A stretch of 64,000 nucleotides of DNA. It comes from Flavobacterium aestivum. Lineage in GTDB: Bacteria > Bacteroidota > Bacteroidia > Flavobacteriales > Flavobacteriaceae. The notes below the pieces were generated by a model. That model saw only the letters and a program-made list of their open reading frames with translations. It was not told the origin of the DNA and did no database searches. Where the stretch lies: NCBI RefSeq assembly GCF_026870175.2, contig NZ_CP113977.2, forward strand, positions 3,658,001 to 3,722,000. Reading direction: 5' to 3'. Shown here in pieces: positions 1 to 8,663 of this stretch (the stretch's first letter is position 1; the number at the start of each line of letters is the position of its first letter). The position numbers and the translations under genes are program-made.

Positions 1-387
1 TTTTACATCAGACGATTTTCTCTGAATGATGGCATTAATTTTCATTAATAATACCTCAGAATCAAAAGGTTTATTCAAATAATCATCAGCACCTGCCTTG
101 TAACCTTTTAATACATCCTCCTTCATCGTTTTTGCAGTAAGGAAAATTATAGGCACTTCATTATTTTTCTCTCTAATTTCTTTAGCTAGGGTATATCCAT
201 CTTTATATGGCATCATAACATCAAGAATACACAAATCGTAAGTATCTTTCTTGAATTTTTCAAAACCTTCCATACCATTTTTAGCTAATACGACTTCAAA
301 ATCATTTAGCATTAAATAATCTTTTAGTACGGCACCAAAATTAAGGTCATCTTCAACTAACAGTATTTTTTTATTCGCGTTTTCCAT
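1..387 (-). CDS. Response regulator, OmpR-type, receiver domain (3' end beyond window)
   Basis: Partial gene: the reading frame runs from ATG at 387 off the left edge. The 129 visible residues form a complete CheY-like receiver. There is an acidic pair near residues 12-14, a phospho-acceptor Asp at about 56 in the context LDVMMP, and the conserved Lys at about 106 in NKPF. The family normally continues into a winged-helix DNA-binding domain, which would lie outside the window. It starts 3 bases after the stop of the sensor kinase, so the two are co-transcribed and very probably cognate. The kinase-first order and sizes resemble the RprX/RprY type of Bacteroides. The target genes cannot be told from here. 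Confidence 0.93.
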   Translation of the reverse strand, partial: MENANKKILLVEDDLNFGAVLKDYLMLNDFEVVLAKNGMEGFEKFKKDTYDLCILDVMMPYKDGYTLAKEIREKNNEVPIIFLTAKTMKEDVLKGYKAGADDYLNKPFDSEVLLMKINAIIQRKSSDVK

Positions 388-390
388 ATT

Positions 391-1974
391 TTAATTTATT
401 AATGGTAATTTTATAATGAAGGTACTTCCTTTTCCCTTTTCACTTTCTACATATACTTGACCATTGTGGTCATCTACAATTCTTTTTACATAAGCAAGTC
501 CTAATCCATGTCCTTTTACATTATGTATATCCCCTGTATGCTCTCTGTAAAACTTCTCAAAAACTCTTTTCTGGGCAATCTTACTCATACCAACCCCATT
601 ATCCTTTATTTTTATAATAACCATATCTTTGATATTCTCGGTATAAATATCAATTTTAGGAACATCTGGAGAGTATTTTATGGCATTTTCTAAAATATTT
701 ACTATTACGTTTGTAAAATGCACATCATTTAGTAACGCTGTTTTTCTCAAAGCTCCAAAATGAAGGTTAACACTACCATTTCTATCTTCCAGAATCAAAT
801 TAACATGTTCTATTGCGTCATTTATAATTTCCTCTACATTTGTAGATTCCTTTATTATGTTTAATTCTTTCTTCTCCAGCTTAGAAATTCGCAATACATT
901 TTCTACTTGAGCATGCATCCTTTTATTTTCATCCCGAATCATATCGAGATACTTAAATACTTTTTCCCTATCTTCTATAATTTTAGGATTTCGAATAGCA
1001 TCCAAAGCTAAATTTATAGTTGCAATCGGTGTTTTAAACTCATGCGTCATATTATTGATAAAATCCGTCTTAATCTCCGAAATTTGTCTTTGACGTATCA
1101 ACTGATTTAGGGCACTTGTATAAGCTATTATTATAATTAACGTAAATATGATAGATAATATCGTAATACTCACCAACTCAGATAATAGAAACTTCTTTTT
1201 ATGAGGAAAAGTTACCAGTAACTTATACTTTTCATTTCCTTCATTATCTGTAAAAATTGGAATCGAATACGTAGCTTCTTTATCGTATTTGAAATTATCT
1301 GATTTTACTTTAGTTTGTATTCCATTACTTAAAATTCCAAATTCAAACTTGGTTTTTACACCATATTCTTCCAACTCTTTTTTAAGCAAATCTCTTAATA
1401 CCTCTTTTGAAATTCTTTCTTGAATGGGCATGGCTGAGGCAATGTCCTTAAAGAAAATTTCAAACTGCGCATTGTCTAAAACATCTAGATTTCCTGATTT
1501 TTCAATTTTAACATCCGGTATCAAACTCTGTTGTAAACCAGAATTATCTAACTTATTATTATTATAAACTTCAGTAACTCTTTTTGAATTAAAATTTTTG
1601 AAATTTTCGGTATCAAATTTTTTATCAAATAATCCAGAGGGTAATTTAAAATCTTCAGAAATTACAAGATTCGAATAAATGATGGTTTGATTAGTCTTTG
1701 GATTTTTCTGAACATAATAAAACTCTAATAAATCATCCCTCTTAGGAATTTTACCTGTACTGTCTTTATAATGATTGTATTTATCATAAAAACTATAGGC
1801 TTCTCTATTTTGAAGCTTCTCAGCAACATTACCAATTACTTGCTTAACGTGATACTTAAACTGCTCATCATTATTCTTAAATGAACTATTAAACCAATAT
1901 ACTTGAACAAGTATAATCCCGATCAAGGACAAACTCATTAACAATACAAGTAATCTAAAAAATAACTTATTCAT
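391..1974 (-). CDS. Two-component sensor histidine kinase
   Basis: A membrane kinase of 527 residues that senses an unknown signal and should phosphorylate the adjacent response regulator. Transmembrane helix 1 spans about residues 5-28. An extracytoplasmic sensor region of about 230 residues follows, and helix 2 lies near 263-290. The HisKA phospho-acceptor is His311 in the motif THEFKTP. The ATPase domain shows an N box (NILENAIKYS), G1 (DNGVGM), an F box (FEKFYR), G2 (GHGLGL) and G3 (GKGSTF). All catalytic motifs are intact. The sensor domain is not one I recognise. A TAnnTTTG-like box (1980-1987) lies only 5 bases upstream of the ATG, too close to be persuasive as the promoter. Confidence 0.95.
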   Translation of the reverse strand: MNKLFFRLLVLLMSLSLIGIILVQVYWFNSSFKNNDEQFKYHVKQVIGNVAEKLQNREAYSFYDKYNHYKDSTGKIPKRDDLLEFYYVQKNPKTNQTIIYSNLVISEDFKLPSGLFDKKFDTENFKNFNSKRVTEVYNNNKLDNSGLQQSLIPDVKIEKSGNLDVLDNAQFEIFFKDIASAMPIQERISKEVLRDLLKKELEEYGVKTKFEFGILSNGIQTKVKSDNFKYDKEATYSIPIFTDNEGNEKYKLLVTFPHKKKFLLSELVSITILSIIFTLIIIIAYTSALNQLIRQRQISEIKTDFINNMTHEFKTPIATINLALDAIRNPKIIEDREKVFKYLDMIRDENKRMHAQVENVLRISKLEKKELNIIKESTNVEEIINDAIEHVNLILEDRNGSVNLHFGALRKTALLNDVHFTNVIVNILENAIKYSPDVPKIDIYTENIKDMVIIKIKDNGVGMSKIAQKRVFEKFYREHTGDIHNVKGHGLGLAYVKRIVDDHNGQVYVESEKGKGSTFIIKLPLIN

Positions 1975-2033
1975 TTAAGCAAAATTAATATTTTAACAAT
2001 ATAGTAAATAATGCATTAACCAAAGATTAACAT

Positions 2034-2630
2034 TTAAGACTTGATTTGTTTAATTCCTAAAAAATTAAGAATTTTAACAATTTCTAACTTTACAGCCTCT
2101 ATACCAGTATTTTCTATAATAAAATCGCTTTTTGATGATTTTTGCTCATCATTCCATTGATTTTTTATTCGCTCTAAAACTTTTTCTCGAGTAGTTTTAT
2201 CTCTTTCTATAACTCTTTGAATCCTTATTTCAAGAGGCGCTACAACATTTATGATGAAATCACATTCTTTATAACTACCACTTTCAAATAAAATGGCACT
2301 TTCGTAAATGACAAACTGATCTTTTTGATGTTCTAAAAGCCATTGTTTAAAATGCATTTTAACAGCAGGATGTACAATTCCATTGAGCTGAGCTAGTTTA
2401 TTAGCGTCATTAAATACAATTTCAGATAACTTTTCTTTTATTAAAACGCCTTTTTCAAATACAGTTGTACCAAATACATCTTTAATTTGATCTAAAATCA
2501 TTTCTGATTGCATCAAATTTCTAGCTTCTTGATCTGTTATGTAAACTGGAATACCAGATGCTAAAAAAAGTTGGGCCACTGTTGTTTTACCACTACCAAT
2601 TCCTCCTGTTAAACCAATTATTTTTGCCAT
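2034..2630 (-). CDS. coaE: Dephospho-CoA kinase
   Basis: Catalyses the last step of coenzyme A synthesis, ATP-dependent 3'-phosphorylation of dephospho-CoA, in the cytoplasm. The 198-residue length is typical. The N-terminus carries the P-loop GGIGSGKTT at residues 9-17. The substrate-binding region (HPAVK near 127) and the Arg-rich lid region (about 155-180) are present. It lies 5 bases downstream of the glycosyltransferase gene and is probably transcribed with it. Another CoA-pathway gene, coaBC, sits about 6 kb away in a separate operon. The call rests on clear motifs and length. Confidence 0.95.
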   Translation of the reverse strand: MAKIIGLTGGIGSGKTTVAQLFLASGIPVYITDQEARNLMQSEMILDQIKDVFGTTVFEKGVLIKEKLSEIVFNDANKLAQLNGIVHPAVKMHFKQWLLEHQKDQFVIYESAILFESGSYKECDFIINVVAPLEIRIQRVIERDKTTREKVLERIKNQWNDEQKSSKSDFIIENTGIEAVKLEIVKILNFLGIKQIKS

Positions 2631-2635
2631 TTTAA

Positions 2636-3634
2636 TTAATTCTTAAAAAACAATTCTGGAAATGCTTCTTGTGGCTTCTGTTTTAACATAATAACTTTAA
2701 CATAAGACTCTAAAAACCCCATTCCGTAACCGTAAAACTGTTTCCAAACTGCAATAATTGACAGATAACCAATTTTAATACTCTTATTCTGAATAGAAGA
2801 CAGCAAAAATAATGCCAAAAAATAACCAAAATAAAATTTAAGAAGAAAATCTTGATTAAATACCAACAACATTAAAGATACAAAAAATCCTATTATAAAA
2901 AACGTTGGGAAGAAAAAAGTTAATTTATTATATTGAGGATACCAACTATTAAGAATTGGTCTTGCTTTACCAAATTTACTGACCTGAATGGAGAATTTAT
3001 CCCAATCAATTCGTCTTTTATGATACACAAATGCATTCTGAAAAAGTCGTGTTTCATAACCTAAATCCCATAAACGAATAGACAAATCCGGGTCCTCGCC
3101 AGGGTGAATATTTCCAAAACCTTTAGAAGCTATAAATGCTTTTCGAGACAATCCCATATTAAAGCTTCGAGGCTGAAATTTATCTATTTTTTCTGATCCT
3201 CCTCTAATTCCACCAGTGGTTAAAAAAGAAGTCATTGCAAAATTGATTGCTTTTTGGATATCCGAAAAACTATCTAATGCTTTATCTGGCCCACCAAAAC
3301 AATCCACATAATTTTCCTGTAAAGCTTTTTCAACCTCACTCAAATAATTACTAGGTATAATACAATCTGAGTCAAAAATAATGTAGTAATCCCCCCTAGC
3401 CTTATTCATTCCGTAGTTTCTAGAGTCACCAGGACCTGAATTTTCTTTATAGTAGTATGAAATATCCAGTCTGTCTCCATATTTAGCAGCAACATCCTGA
3501 CATCGAATTGTAGAACCATCCTCTATCAGTACAATTTCAAAAATTTCTTCGTAGGTTGATTTTGCTAAACTTTCTAATAATTCATCTACTTCATCAGGAC
3601 GATTATAAACAGGAATGATCAATGAAAACAACAT
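2636..3634 (-). CDS. Family 2 glycosyltransferase with C-terminal membrane helices
   Basis: A GT-A fold glycosyltransferase of 332 residues. The N-terminal strand is typical of GT2 (SLIIPVYNR). The metal and nucleotide-sugar binding DSD motif is at about residues 88-90, and an acidic GEDPDLS motif near 178-184 matches the catalytic-base region of the family. Two or three hydrophobic segments between about 240 and 300 anchor it to the inner membrane, as in polysaccharide or lipid glycosyltransferases. The acceptor cannot be inferred, because no cell-envelope polysaccharide cluster surrounds it. A TAnnTTTG box at 3682-3689 is a candidate promoter for this gene and coaE. Confidence 0.88.
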   Translation of the reverse strand: MLFSLIIPVYNRPDEVDELLESLAKSTYEEIFEIVLIEDGSTIRCQDVAAKYGDRLDISYYYKENSGPGDSRNYGMNKARGDYYIIFDSDCIIPSNYLSEVEKALQENYVDCFGGPDKALDSFSDIQKAINFAMTSFLTTGGIRGGSEKIDKFQPRSFNMGLSRKAFIASKGFGNIHPGEDPDLSIRLWDLGYETRLFQNAFVYHKRRIDWDKFSIQVSKFGKARPILNSWYPQYNKLTFFFPTFFIIGFFVSLMLLVFNQDFLLKFYFGYFLALFLLSSIQNKSIKIGYLSIIAVWKQFYGYGMGFLESYVKVIMLKQKPQEAFPELFFKN

Positions 3635-3681
3635 AATAGTAATTGGGTTATTATTTTTTATTCTTTTATTTTAAATTTTGG

Positions 3682-3689
3682 CAAAGGTA
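3682..3689 (-). promoter_or_regulatory. Flavobacterial -7 box, glycosyltransferase-coaE promoter
   Basis: Reads TACCTTTG on the minus strand, matching the Bacteroidota sigma-factor -7 consensus TAnnTTTG. It lies 47 bases upstream of the start at 3634. A TTTG lies 23 bases further upstream, overlapping the fabI terminator. Confidence 0.55.
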
Positions 3690-3701
3690 CTCTTTATCAA
3701 C

Positions 3702-3735
3702 AAAAAAACCATCAAATAAATAATGATGGTTTTTA
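3702..3735 (-). terminator. Rho-independent terminator of fabI
   Basis: Perfect 10-bp arms (3705-3714 and 3724-3733) with a 9-base loop, flanked by A and T runs. It lies 24 bases past the fabI stop codon. The flanking A/T runs would allow termination in either direction, but only fabI reads into it. Confidence 0.8.
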
Positions 3736-3758
3736 TATAACATGTGTTTTTATTAGCT

Positions 3759-4565
3759 CTATTCAAACATTTCCATTACTTCTTGGCTAACTCCCATATT
3801 AGAAAATCCTCCATCATGCAACAAATTTTGCAAGGTCACTTTTCGGGTCAGATCCGAAAACATAACAACTATATAATCAGCACATTCTGCAGCTGTCGCA
3901 TTACCAAGAGGAGACATCTTATCTGCGAAAGCAATAAAACCTCCAAATCCTTTGACTCCCTGCCCAGCTCTGGTAGCTGTAGGAGATTGCGAAATAGTAT
4001 TGACTCTCACTTTTTTATCTCTCCCAAAGAAATACCCAAAACTACGTGCAATAGATTCTAAATAGGCTTTATTATCGGCCATATCATTATAATCCGGAAA
4101 AACTCTCTGAGCAGCCATATATGATAGCGCAATAATACTACCCCATTCATTCATGGCATCTTTTTTATACAATACTTGCATCAACTTATGAAAAGAAACT
4201 GCAGAAACATTCCAACCTTTTTCCGTATACTCATAATTTTGATTCGTATAATGATTTCCTTTTCTAACATTAACCGACATTCCGATTGAATGCAAAACAA
4301 AATCAATTTTTCCTCCTAAAATTTCAACCGCTTTATCAACCAGCAATTCCAAATCCGTAACCGAAGTTGCATCAGCAGGAATAATTTGACATCCTATTTT
4401 CTCAGCCAGCGCGTCTATATTACCCAATCTCATTGCCGCTGGGGCATTTGTTAAAACAAAAACACCTCCTTCTGCATTAACTCGTTCAGCCGTTTTCCAA
4501 GCTATAGAATTTTCATCTAAAGCCCCAAAAATAATTCCTCTTTTTCCTTTTAATAAATTATACAT
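3759..4565 (-). CDS. fabI: Enoyl-[acyl-carrier-protein] reductase, FabI type
   Basis: Catalyses the last, NAD(P)H-dependent reduction of each fatty-acid elongation cycle. The 268-residue protein keeps FabI hallmarks: the altered nucleotide-binding motif with SIAWK at residues 20-24, and the tyrosine/lysine set Y149, Y159 and K166, spaced exactly as Y146, Y156 and K163 of E. coli FabI. Substrate-loop sequences differ from the E. coli form. The next upstream gene, transcribed separately, encodes FabV, a second unrelated enoyl reductase. The gap between them holds the fabV terminator and an inverted octamer repeat, so the two are not one simple transcript. Confidence 0.93.
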   Translation of the reverse strand: MYNLLKGKRGIIFGALDENSIAWKTAERVNAEGGVFVLTNAPAAMRLGNIDALAEKIGCQIIPADATSVTDLELLVDKAVEILGGKIDFVLHSIGMSVNVRKGNHYTNQNYEYTEKGWNVSAVSFHKLMQVLYKKDAMNEWGSIIALSYMAAQRVFPDYNDMADNKAYLESIARSFGYFFGRDKKVRVNTISQSPTATRAGQGVKGFGGFIAFADKMSPLGNATAAECADYIVVMFSDLTRKVTLQNLLHDGGFSNMGVSQEVMEMFE

Positions 4566-4612
4566 AAAAATAATATTTAAAATTACAGTAACTATTTAAT
4601 AGTATCTAGTTG

Positions 4613-4685
4613 CTAAGACACTGAGTCTCTAAGATTTTAAGTAGACATTTTTTTAACTTAGAATCTTAGAGACTCAGTGTCTTAG
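4613..4685. repeat. Inverted CTAAG/CTTAG octamer repeat (30-bp arms)
   Basis: Arms 4613-4642 and 4656-4685 are reverse complements with one mismatch, separated by 13 bases. Each arm is built of 8-base units beginning CTAAG or related, for example ctaagaca, ctgagtct and ctaagatt. The same phased octamers occur at 28.6 kb and, degenerate, at 20.75 kb. It lies between the fabV terminator and the fabI start and would form a very stable RNA hairpin. Confidence 0.85.
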
Positions 4686-4711
4686 AATCTAAATAGCTGC
4701 AAATTATACTA

Positions 4712-4765
4712 TAAAAAAACACCTTATTTTCTTGATTTTAAACCATCAAGTAATAAGGTGCTTTG
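4712..4765 (-). terminator. Terminator of fabV
   Basis: Imperfect inverted repeat: CACCTTATT at 4720 pairs with AATAAGGTG ending at 4760, with inner pairing CTTGAT/ATCAAG. A run of T follows on the minus strand. It begins 25 bases past the fabV stop. Confidence 0.8.
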
Positions 4766-4789
4766 AAAATTATGAATATTGTTTGCTAA

Positions 4790-5980
4790 TTATCCGATAC
4801 TTTGGATAGCAACCATTTCGTTTGTATCTGCTTTATAATCTACACCATCGAATCCAAAACCAAACAAATTATAGAAATCACTTCTGTAACCTTCTAAATC
4901 TCCTAATTCTGCCAGATTCTCAGTTGTAGCTTCTAACCATAGTTTAGCAACTTGGTCCTGAACATCCTCACGCATTTCCCAATCATCAATACGGATTCTT
5001 CCTTTATCATCAGTCAAAATTGCTTCTCCTGTGTATAGTCTTTGTTGGTACAAACGCTGAATTTGCTCGATACAACCTTCATGAATTCCTTTTTCTTTCA
5101 TTATTTTATACAATAAAGAAATATACAATGGAATAACCGGAATTGCTGAACTAGCTTGAGTTACCAAAGCTTTATTTACGGAAACATAAGCTTTACCATT
5201 AAGAGATGCTAAACTTTCAGAAATTGTGAATGCTGTTGCTTCAAGGTGATCTTTAGCACGACCAATCGTACCTTTTCTATAAACAGCCTCAGTTAATGAT
5301 GGCCCTATGTATGAATAAGCAACTGTTGTAGCACCTGGAGCCAATAGATTTTCAGCTTTCAAAGCATCAATCCACATAGCCCAATCTTCACCACCCATTA
5401 CAGCAACTGTATTGGTAATATCTTCTTCTGTGCAAGGTTCTATAGAAATTTCAGAAACTTTTCCGGTATGAAAATCAACAGTTTTGTTGCTAAAAGTGCT
5501 TCCAATTGGTTTCAACACTGAACGGTGTAAAACTCCTGTATTTGGATTTAATCTTACTGGTGAAGCAAGACTGTATATAACTAAATCTACTTGGCCTAAA
5601 TCAGCTTTTATAAGATCTAATGTTTGTTTTTTTATTTCGTTTGAAAACGCATCTCCATTAATACTCTTTGCATATAAGCCCGCTTTATGAGCTTCATTTT
5701 CAAAAGCAGCCGAATTATACCAACCTGGAGAAGCTGTCTTTCCTTCTGAAGGTTCTTTTTCAAAAAACACCCCAATTGTTGCTGCATCTGAACCAAAAGC
5801 ACTAGTAATTCTTGAAGCCAAACCAAAACCTGTTGAAGCTCCTATAACCAATACTTTCTTAGCACCAGCAATAGCTCCTTTTGATTTTACATATTCAATT
5901 TGATTTTTAACACTTTGTTCGCAACCTTTTGGTTGGGCTGTCAAACAAATAAATCCTCTCATTCTTGGTTCTATAATCAT
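4790..5980 (-). CDS. fabV: Trans-2-enoyl-CoA/ACP reductase, FabV type
   Basis: NADH-dependent enoyl reductase of the FabV/TER family, 396 residues as usual. The nucleotide-binding GASTGFG motif is at residues 48-54. The family-specific Y-x8-K active site is Y234 and K243 in the segment VYRKGTIGRAK. FabV enzymes elsewhere resist triclosan and can replace FabI or reduce crotonyl-CoA. Which role applies here is not shown by the sequence. A TAnnTTTG box at 6058-6065 with a TTG 19 bases upstream fits a dedicated promoter inside the recN-fabV gap. Its own terminator follows. Confidence 0.95.
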   Translation of the reverse strand: MIIEPRMRGFICLTAQPKGCEQSVKNQIEYVKSKGAIAGAKKVLVIGASTGFGLASRITSAFGSDAATIGVFFEKEPSEGKTASPGWYNSAAFENEAHKAGLYAKSINGDAFSNEIKKQTLDLIKADLGQVDLVIYSLASPVRLNPNTGVLHRSVLKPIGSTFSNKTVDFHTGKVSEISIEPCTEEDITNTVAVMGGEDWAMWIDALKAENLLAPGATTVAYSYIGPSLTEAVYRKGTIGRAKDHLEATAFTISESLASLNGKAYVSVNKALVTQASSAIPVIPLYISLLYKIMKEKGIHEGCIEQIQRLYQQRLYTGEAILTDDKGRIRIDDWEMREDVQDQVAKLWLEATTENLAELGDLEGYRSDFYNLFGFGFDGVDYKADTNEMVAIQSIG

Positions 5981-6057
5981 ATTAGTCTATACGTTAATTT
6001 ATATTATATAATTTTTAAATTAATTGAATGTTTTTAAATCTTTCAAAATTGAATGAG

Positions 6058-6065
6058 CAAATATA
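6058..6065 (-). promoter_or_regulatory. Flavobacterial -7 box, fabV promoter
   Basis: Minus strand TATATTTG with a TTG element 19 bases upstream, the spacing expected for the Bacteroidota housekeeping promoter. It lies 77 bases before the fabV ATG. Confidence 0.55.
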
Positions 6066-6075
6066 GCCCAATTAT

Positions 6076-7728
6076 TTAGTTCAACAAGGCCTTTGCATGA
6101 TTTAAGGCCGAATCAGAAATAACAGTTCCAGACAACATTTGTGCTATTTCTGTGATACGCTCATCACTTGATAATAATCTTAATTCAGATTGTGTATCCT
6201 CTCCAACAGTCATCTTTGAGACTTTGAAATGCTCCTCACCTTTGGCTGCTATTTGAGGCAAGTGGGTTATTGCAAATATCTGCATTTCAACACTCATTTC
6301 TTTCATAATCTCTCCCATTCTATTAGCAATTTCACCAGAAACCCCAGTATCGATTTCATCAAAAATCAGAGTTGGTAATTTTGAATATTGTGCCAAAATT
6401 GCTTTTACAGCCAGCATAATTCTTGACATTTCTCCACCAGAAGCCACTTTCTTCAATAAACCAAAATCAGTTCCTTTATTAGCAGAAATTAAAAATTGTA
6501 ATTCGTCTTTTCCATTTTCAAAATAGGTCGAAGTTCTATTTATTTCCATTTTAAAACGTACATTTGGCATACCCAAAGATCCTAGAATATCGACCAATTT
6601 TTGACTCAAAACCGGAATAGCTGATAATCTATTTTTATGGATTGTATCACAAATTGAATCCAGTTTTTTCACACTCTCCTCTACCTCTTTCGATAAACTT
6701 TCTATTTCCTCATCAAGATTTCCTAATTCTAAAACTGAATTTTCTAAATTAGTCTGAATCTCTATCAATTCATCAACCGAAAGTACTTGATGTTTCTTTT
6801 GGAGATTATATATAAGTTGCAACTTTTGATTAATTAAATTCAATTGCTCAGGATCATTAATCAATTTCTCTGAGCAACGATTTAACTCAACTGCAATATC
6901 CTCAAATTCAATCTTTAAACTTGTAATTCTTTCAAATAACAAATTATATTCTGATGAAAAAACAGCTATTTTTTGAATTGCATTTTTTATCTCATTTAAA
7001 TTATGAAAAACACCAATCTGTTCTTCATTAGATAATGCCAAAGACTTATCTAGAGATTCTTTGATAATTTCTACATTATTTAGCTGCTCATAATCTGCCT
7101 CAAGAGTTTCTTGCTCTCCGGATTTTAATTTTGCAGATACCAATTCATCTAAAAGAAAAGTATTATACTCTTGTTCTTTTGAAGCATCTGCTTTTCTTTT
7201 AAGCATTGCATTCAACTTAGACTTATCTGATTTATATTTTTTCAAAAAAGACTGATACTCTAAAATTATATCCTGATTATTTGCAATTGCATCAATAATT
7301 TTAAATTGAACATTTTCATCAGACAATTCCTGAGTTTGTTGTTGCGAATGAATATCTATTAAATACAAACTCAATTCCTGCAACTCTTGAAGATTTACAG
7401 GACTATCATTTACAAATGCTCTAGATTTTCCTGAAGGCAATATTTCTCTTCGAATAATGGTATCATTTTCGAAATCCAGATCATTTTCCTCAAAAAAAGG
7501 AAGCAAGTTATATTTAGAAATATCAAAATGAGCTTCAATCACACATTTTTCTTCTTTATTTTTAAGCGATGTTAAGTCGGCTCTTTTACCTAACGCCAAA
7601 CCTAACGCTCCTAATATTATCGATTTACCGGCACCCGTTTCACCCGTAATAATTGAAAAACCTTTAGAAAAATCAATTGCTAATTTTTCGATTAACGCAT
7701 AGTTTTTTATCGACAGAGAAGTAATCAT
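6076..7728 (-). CDS. recN: DNA repair protein RecN
   Basis: SMC-like ATPase acting in double-strand break repair. At 550 residues it matches the family. The Walker A motif GETGAGKS is at residues 29-36. The middle third is charged and coiled-coil rich, as expected for the antiparallel arm. The C-terminal head carries the ABC signature (SGGEMSR) and Walker B (IFDEIDTGVSG). It is the last gene of the run bamD-rpoZ-coaBC-DUF4835-like-recN, 53 bases after the preceding stop. I see no clear promoter in that gap, so read-through from the operon is likely. Confidence 0.96.
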   Translation of the reverse strand: MITSLSIKNYALIEKLAIDFSKGFSIITGETGAGKSIILGALGLALGKRADLTSLKNKEEKCVIEAHFDISKYNLLPFFEENDLDFENDTIIRREILPSGKSRAFVNDSPVNLQELQELSLYLIDIHSQQQTQELSDENVQFKIIDAIANNQDIILEYQSFLKKYKSDKSKLNAMLKRKADASKEQEYNTFLLDELVSAKLKSGEQETLEADYEQLNNVEIIKESLDKSLALSNEEQIGVFHNLNEIKNAIQKIAVFSSEYNLLFERITSLKIEFEDIAVELNRCSEKLINDPEQLNLINQKLQLIYNLQKKHQVLSVDELIEIQTNLENSVLELGNLDEEIESLSKEVEESVKKLDSICDTIHKNRLSAIPVLSQKLVDILGSLGMPNVRFKMEINRTSTYFENGKDELQFLISANKGTDFGLLKKVASGGEMSRIMLAVKAILAQYSKLPTLIFDEIDTGVSGEIANRMGEIMKEMSVEMQIFAITHLPQIAAKGEEHFKVSKMTVGEDTQSELRLLSSDERITEIAQMLSGTVISDSALNHAKALLN

Positions 7729-7781
7729 TTATATAGTTTTAAGGATAAATTGACTTAATTAAAGAATAACTAATAATAAAA

Positions 7782-8663
7782 TTAATATTTAATTAATTGC
7801 CATTTACTAGAGTTCATAGGAGATGTTTTGTTCAAACTATCAACCAAGTCAGTAATAGTAATACTTGGTCCTCCTGAAAAAATAGAAACAATTTCATCTG
7901 AATTTGAATCCATAAAAATTCTCAATAGATAAGAATTAGGTTTGGTATCATTTAATTTAGCTAAATTCATCAAAGCGCCTTTAATCATTTCTTTGGCTTT
8001 TTTCTGATCTAGATTCATTATGTCTAAACCTGTATAATATTGAGCAATCGACATTCTTATATCATTATAGGTCGGTGACAATAAGTCATTTATTAAAGAA
8101 TATCTACTAATTGGGCCATCGGATTGGTTCCATCCTTTATTTCCGCCTTGCTGGGCAACATTGGCAATATTTAATGCTTCGCTATAATATTTATTTCCAT
8201 ACATAGGAACAAAAGTATCAGCATCCATTCCTAATATTACATAACAATAGAAAGAAATAACCGAAACCAGATTAGAAGCATAACTCGTTGGGATGTAAGT
8301 CAAGTTTTCGAACTCAGTATAATTGAAGGTAAAATCTTTATCATTCAAATTTAAAACTGGAGACGAATACGACGAGTTGTATATATTTCTTGAAGACTGT
8401 ATTTGTATATTAGCAACAAATTGATCCGAATTATAACTTGAAATTGTTATAAACATCGAACAATCAACTTTCTCCTTTTGTGACATTGATTGACCTGTCC
8501 AATCTGTTTTATTTACAAACTCATTCAATGCAGTTTCTAGAGTTTTAAAAACCTGCTGATTTGCATTGTTCACTTTTTGGGTATTCAGTGATACTGTGCA
8601 ATTCAGTTGTTGCGCTTGAATAAAGCCACACCACATCAATAGAAATAAAACATATTTAACCAT
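7782..8663 (-). CDS. DUF4835-like secreted protein
   Basis: Protein of 293 residues with a signal peptide of about 17 residues ending in IQAQ, so periplasmic or surface exposed. The mature part begins with LNCTVSLNT and is rich in Asn, Ser and Thr. From memory of the family it matches the Bacteroidota domain of unknown function DUF4835, found in the same place between coaBC and recN. Its ATG overlaps the end of coaBC by 8 bases, which suggests translational coupling. No catalytic motif is visible and the function is unknown. Co-transcription with bamD hints at an envelope role, but that is inference. Confidence 0.85.
   Translation of the reverse strand: MVKYVLFLLMWCGFIQAQQLNCTVSLNTQKVNNANQQVFKTLETALNEFVNKTDWTGQSMSQKEKVDCSMFITISSYNSDQFVANIQIQSSRNIYNSSYSSPVLNLNDKDFTFNYTEFENLTYIPTSYASNLVSVISFYCYVILGMDADTFVPMYGNKYYSEALNIANVAQQGGNKGWNQSDGPISRYSLINDLLSPTYNDIRMSIAQYYTGLDIMNLDQKKAKEMIKGALMNLAKLNDTKPNSYLLRIFMDSNSDEIVSIFSGGPSITITDLVDSLNKTSPMNSSKWQLIKY

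Noticed and set aside
1980..1987. TAATTTTG box directly before the sensor kinase
   Set aside because: It ends 5 bases before the ATG, which would put the RNA start at the start codon; kept only as a remark in the gene entry.
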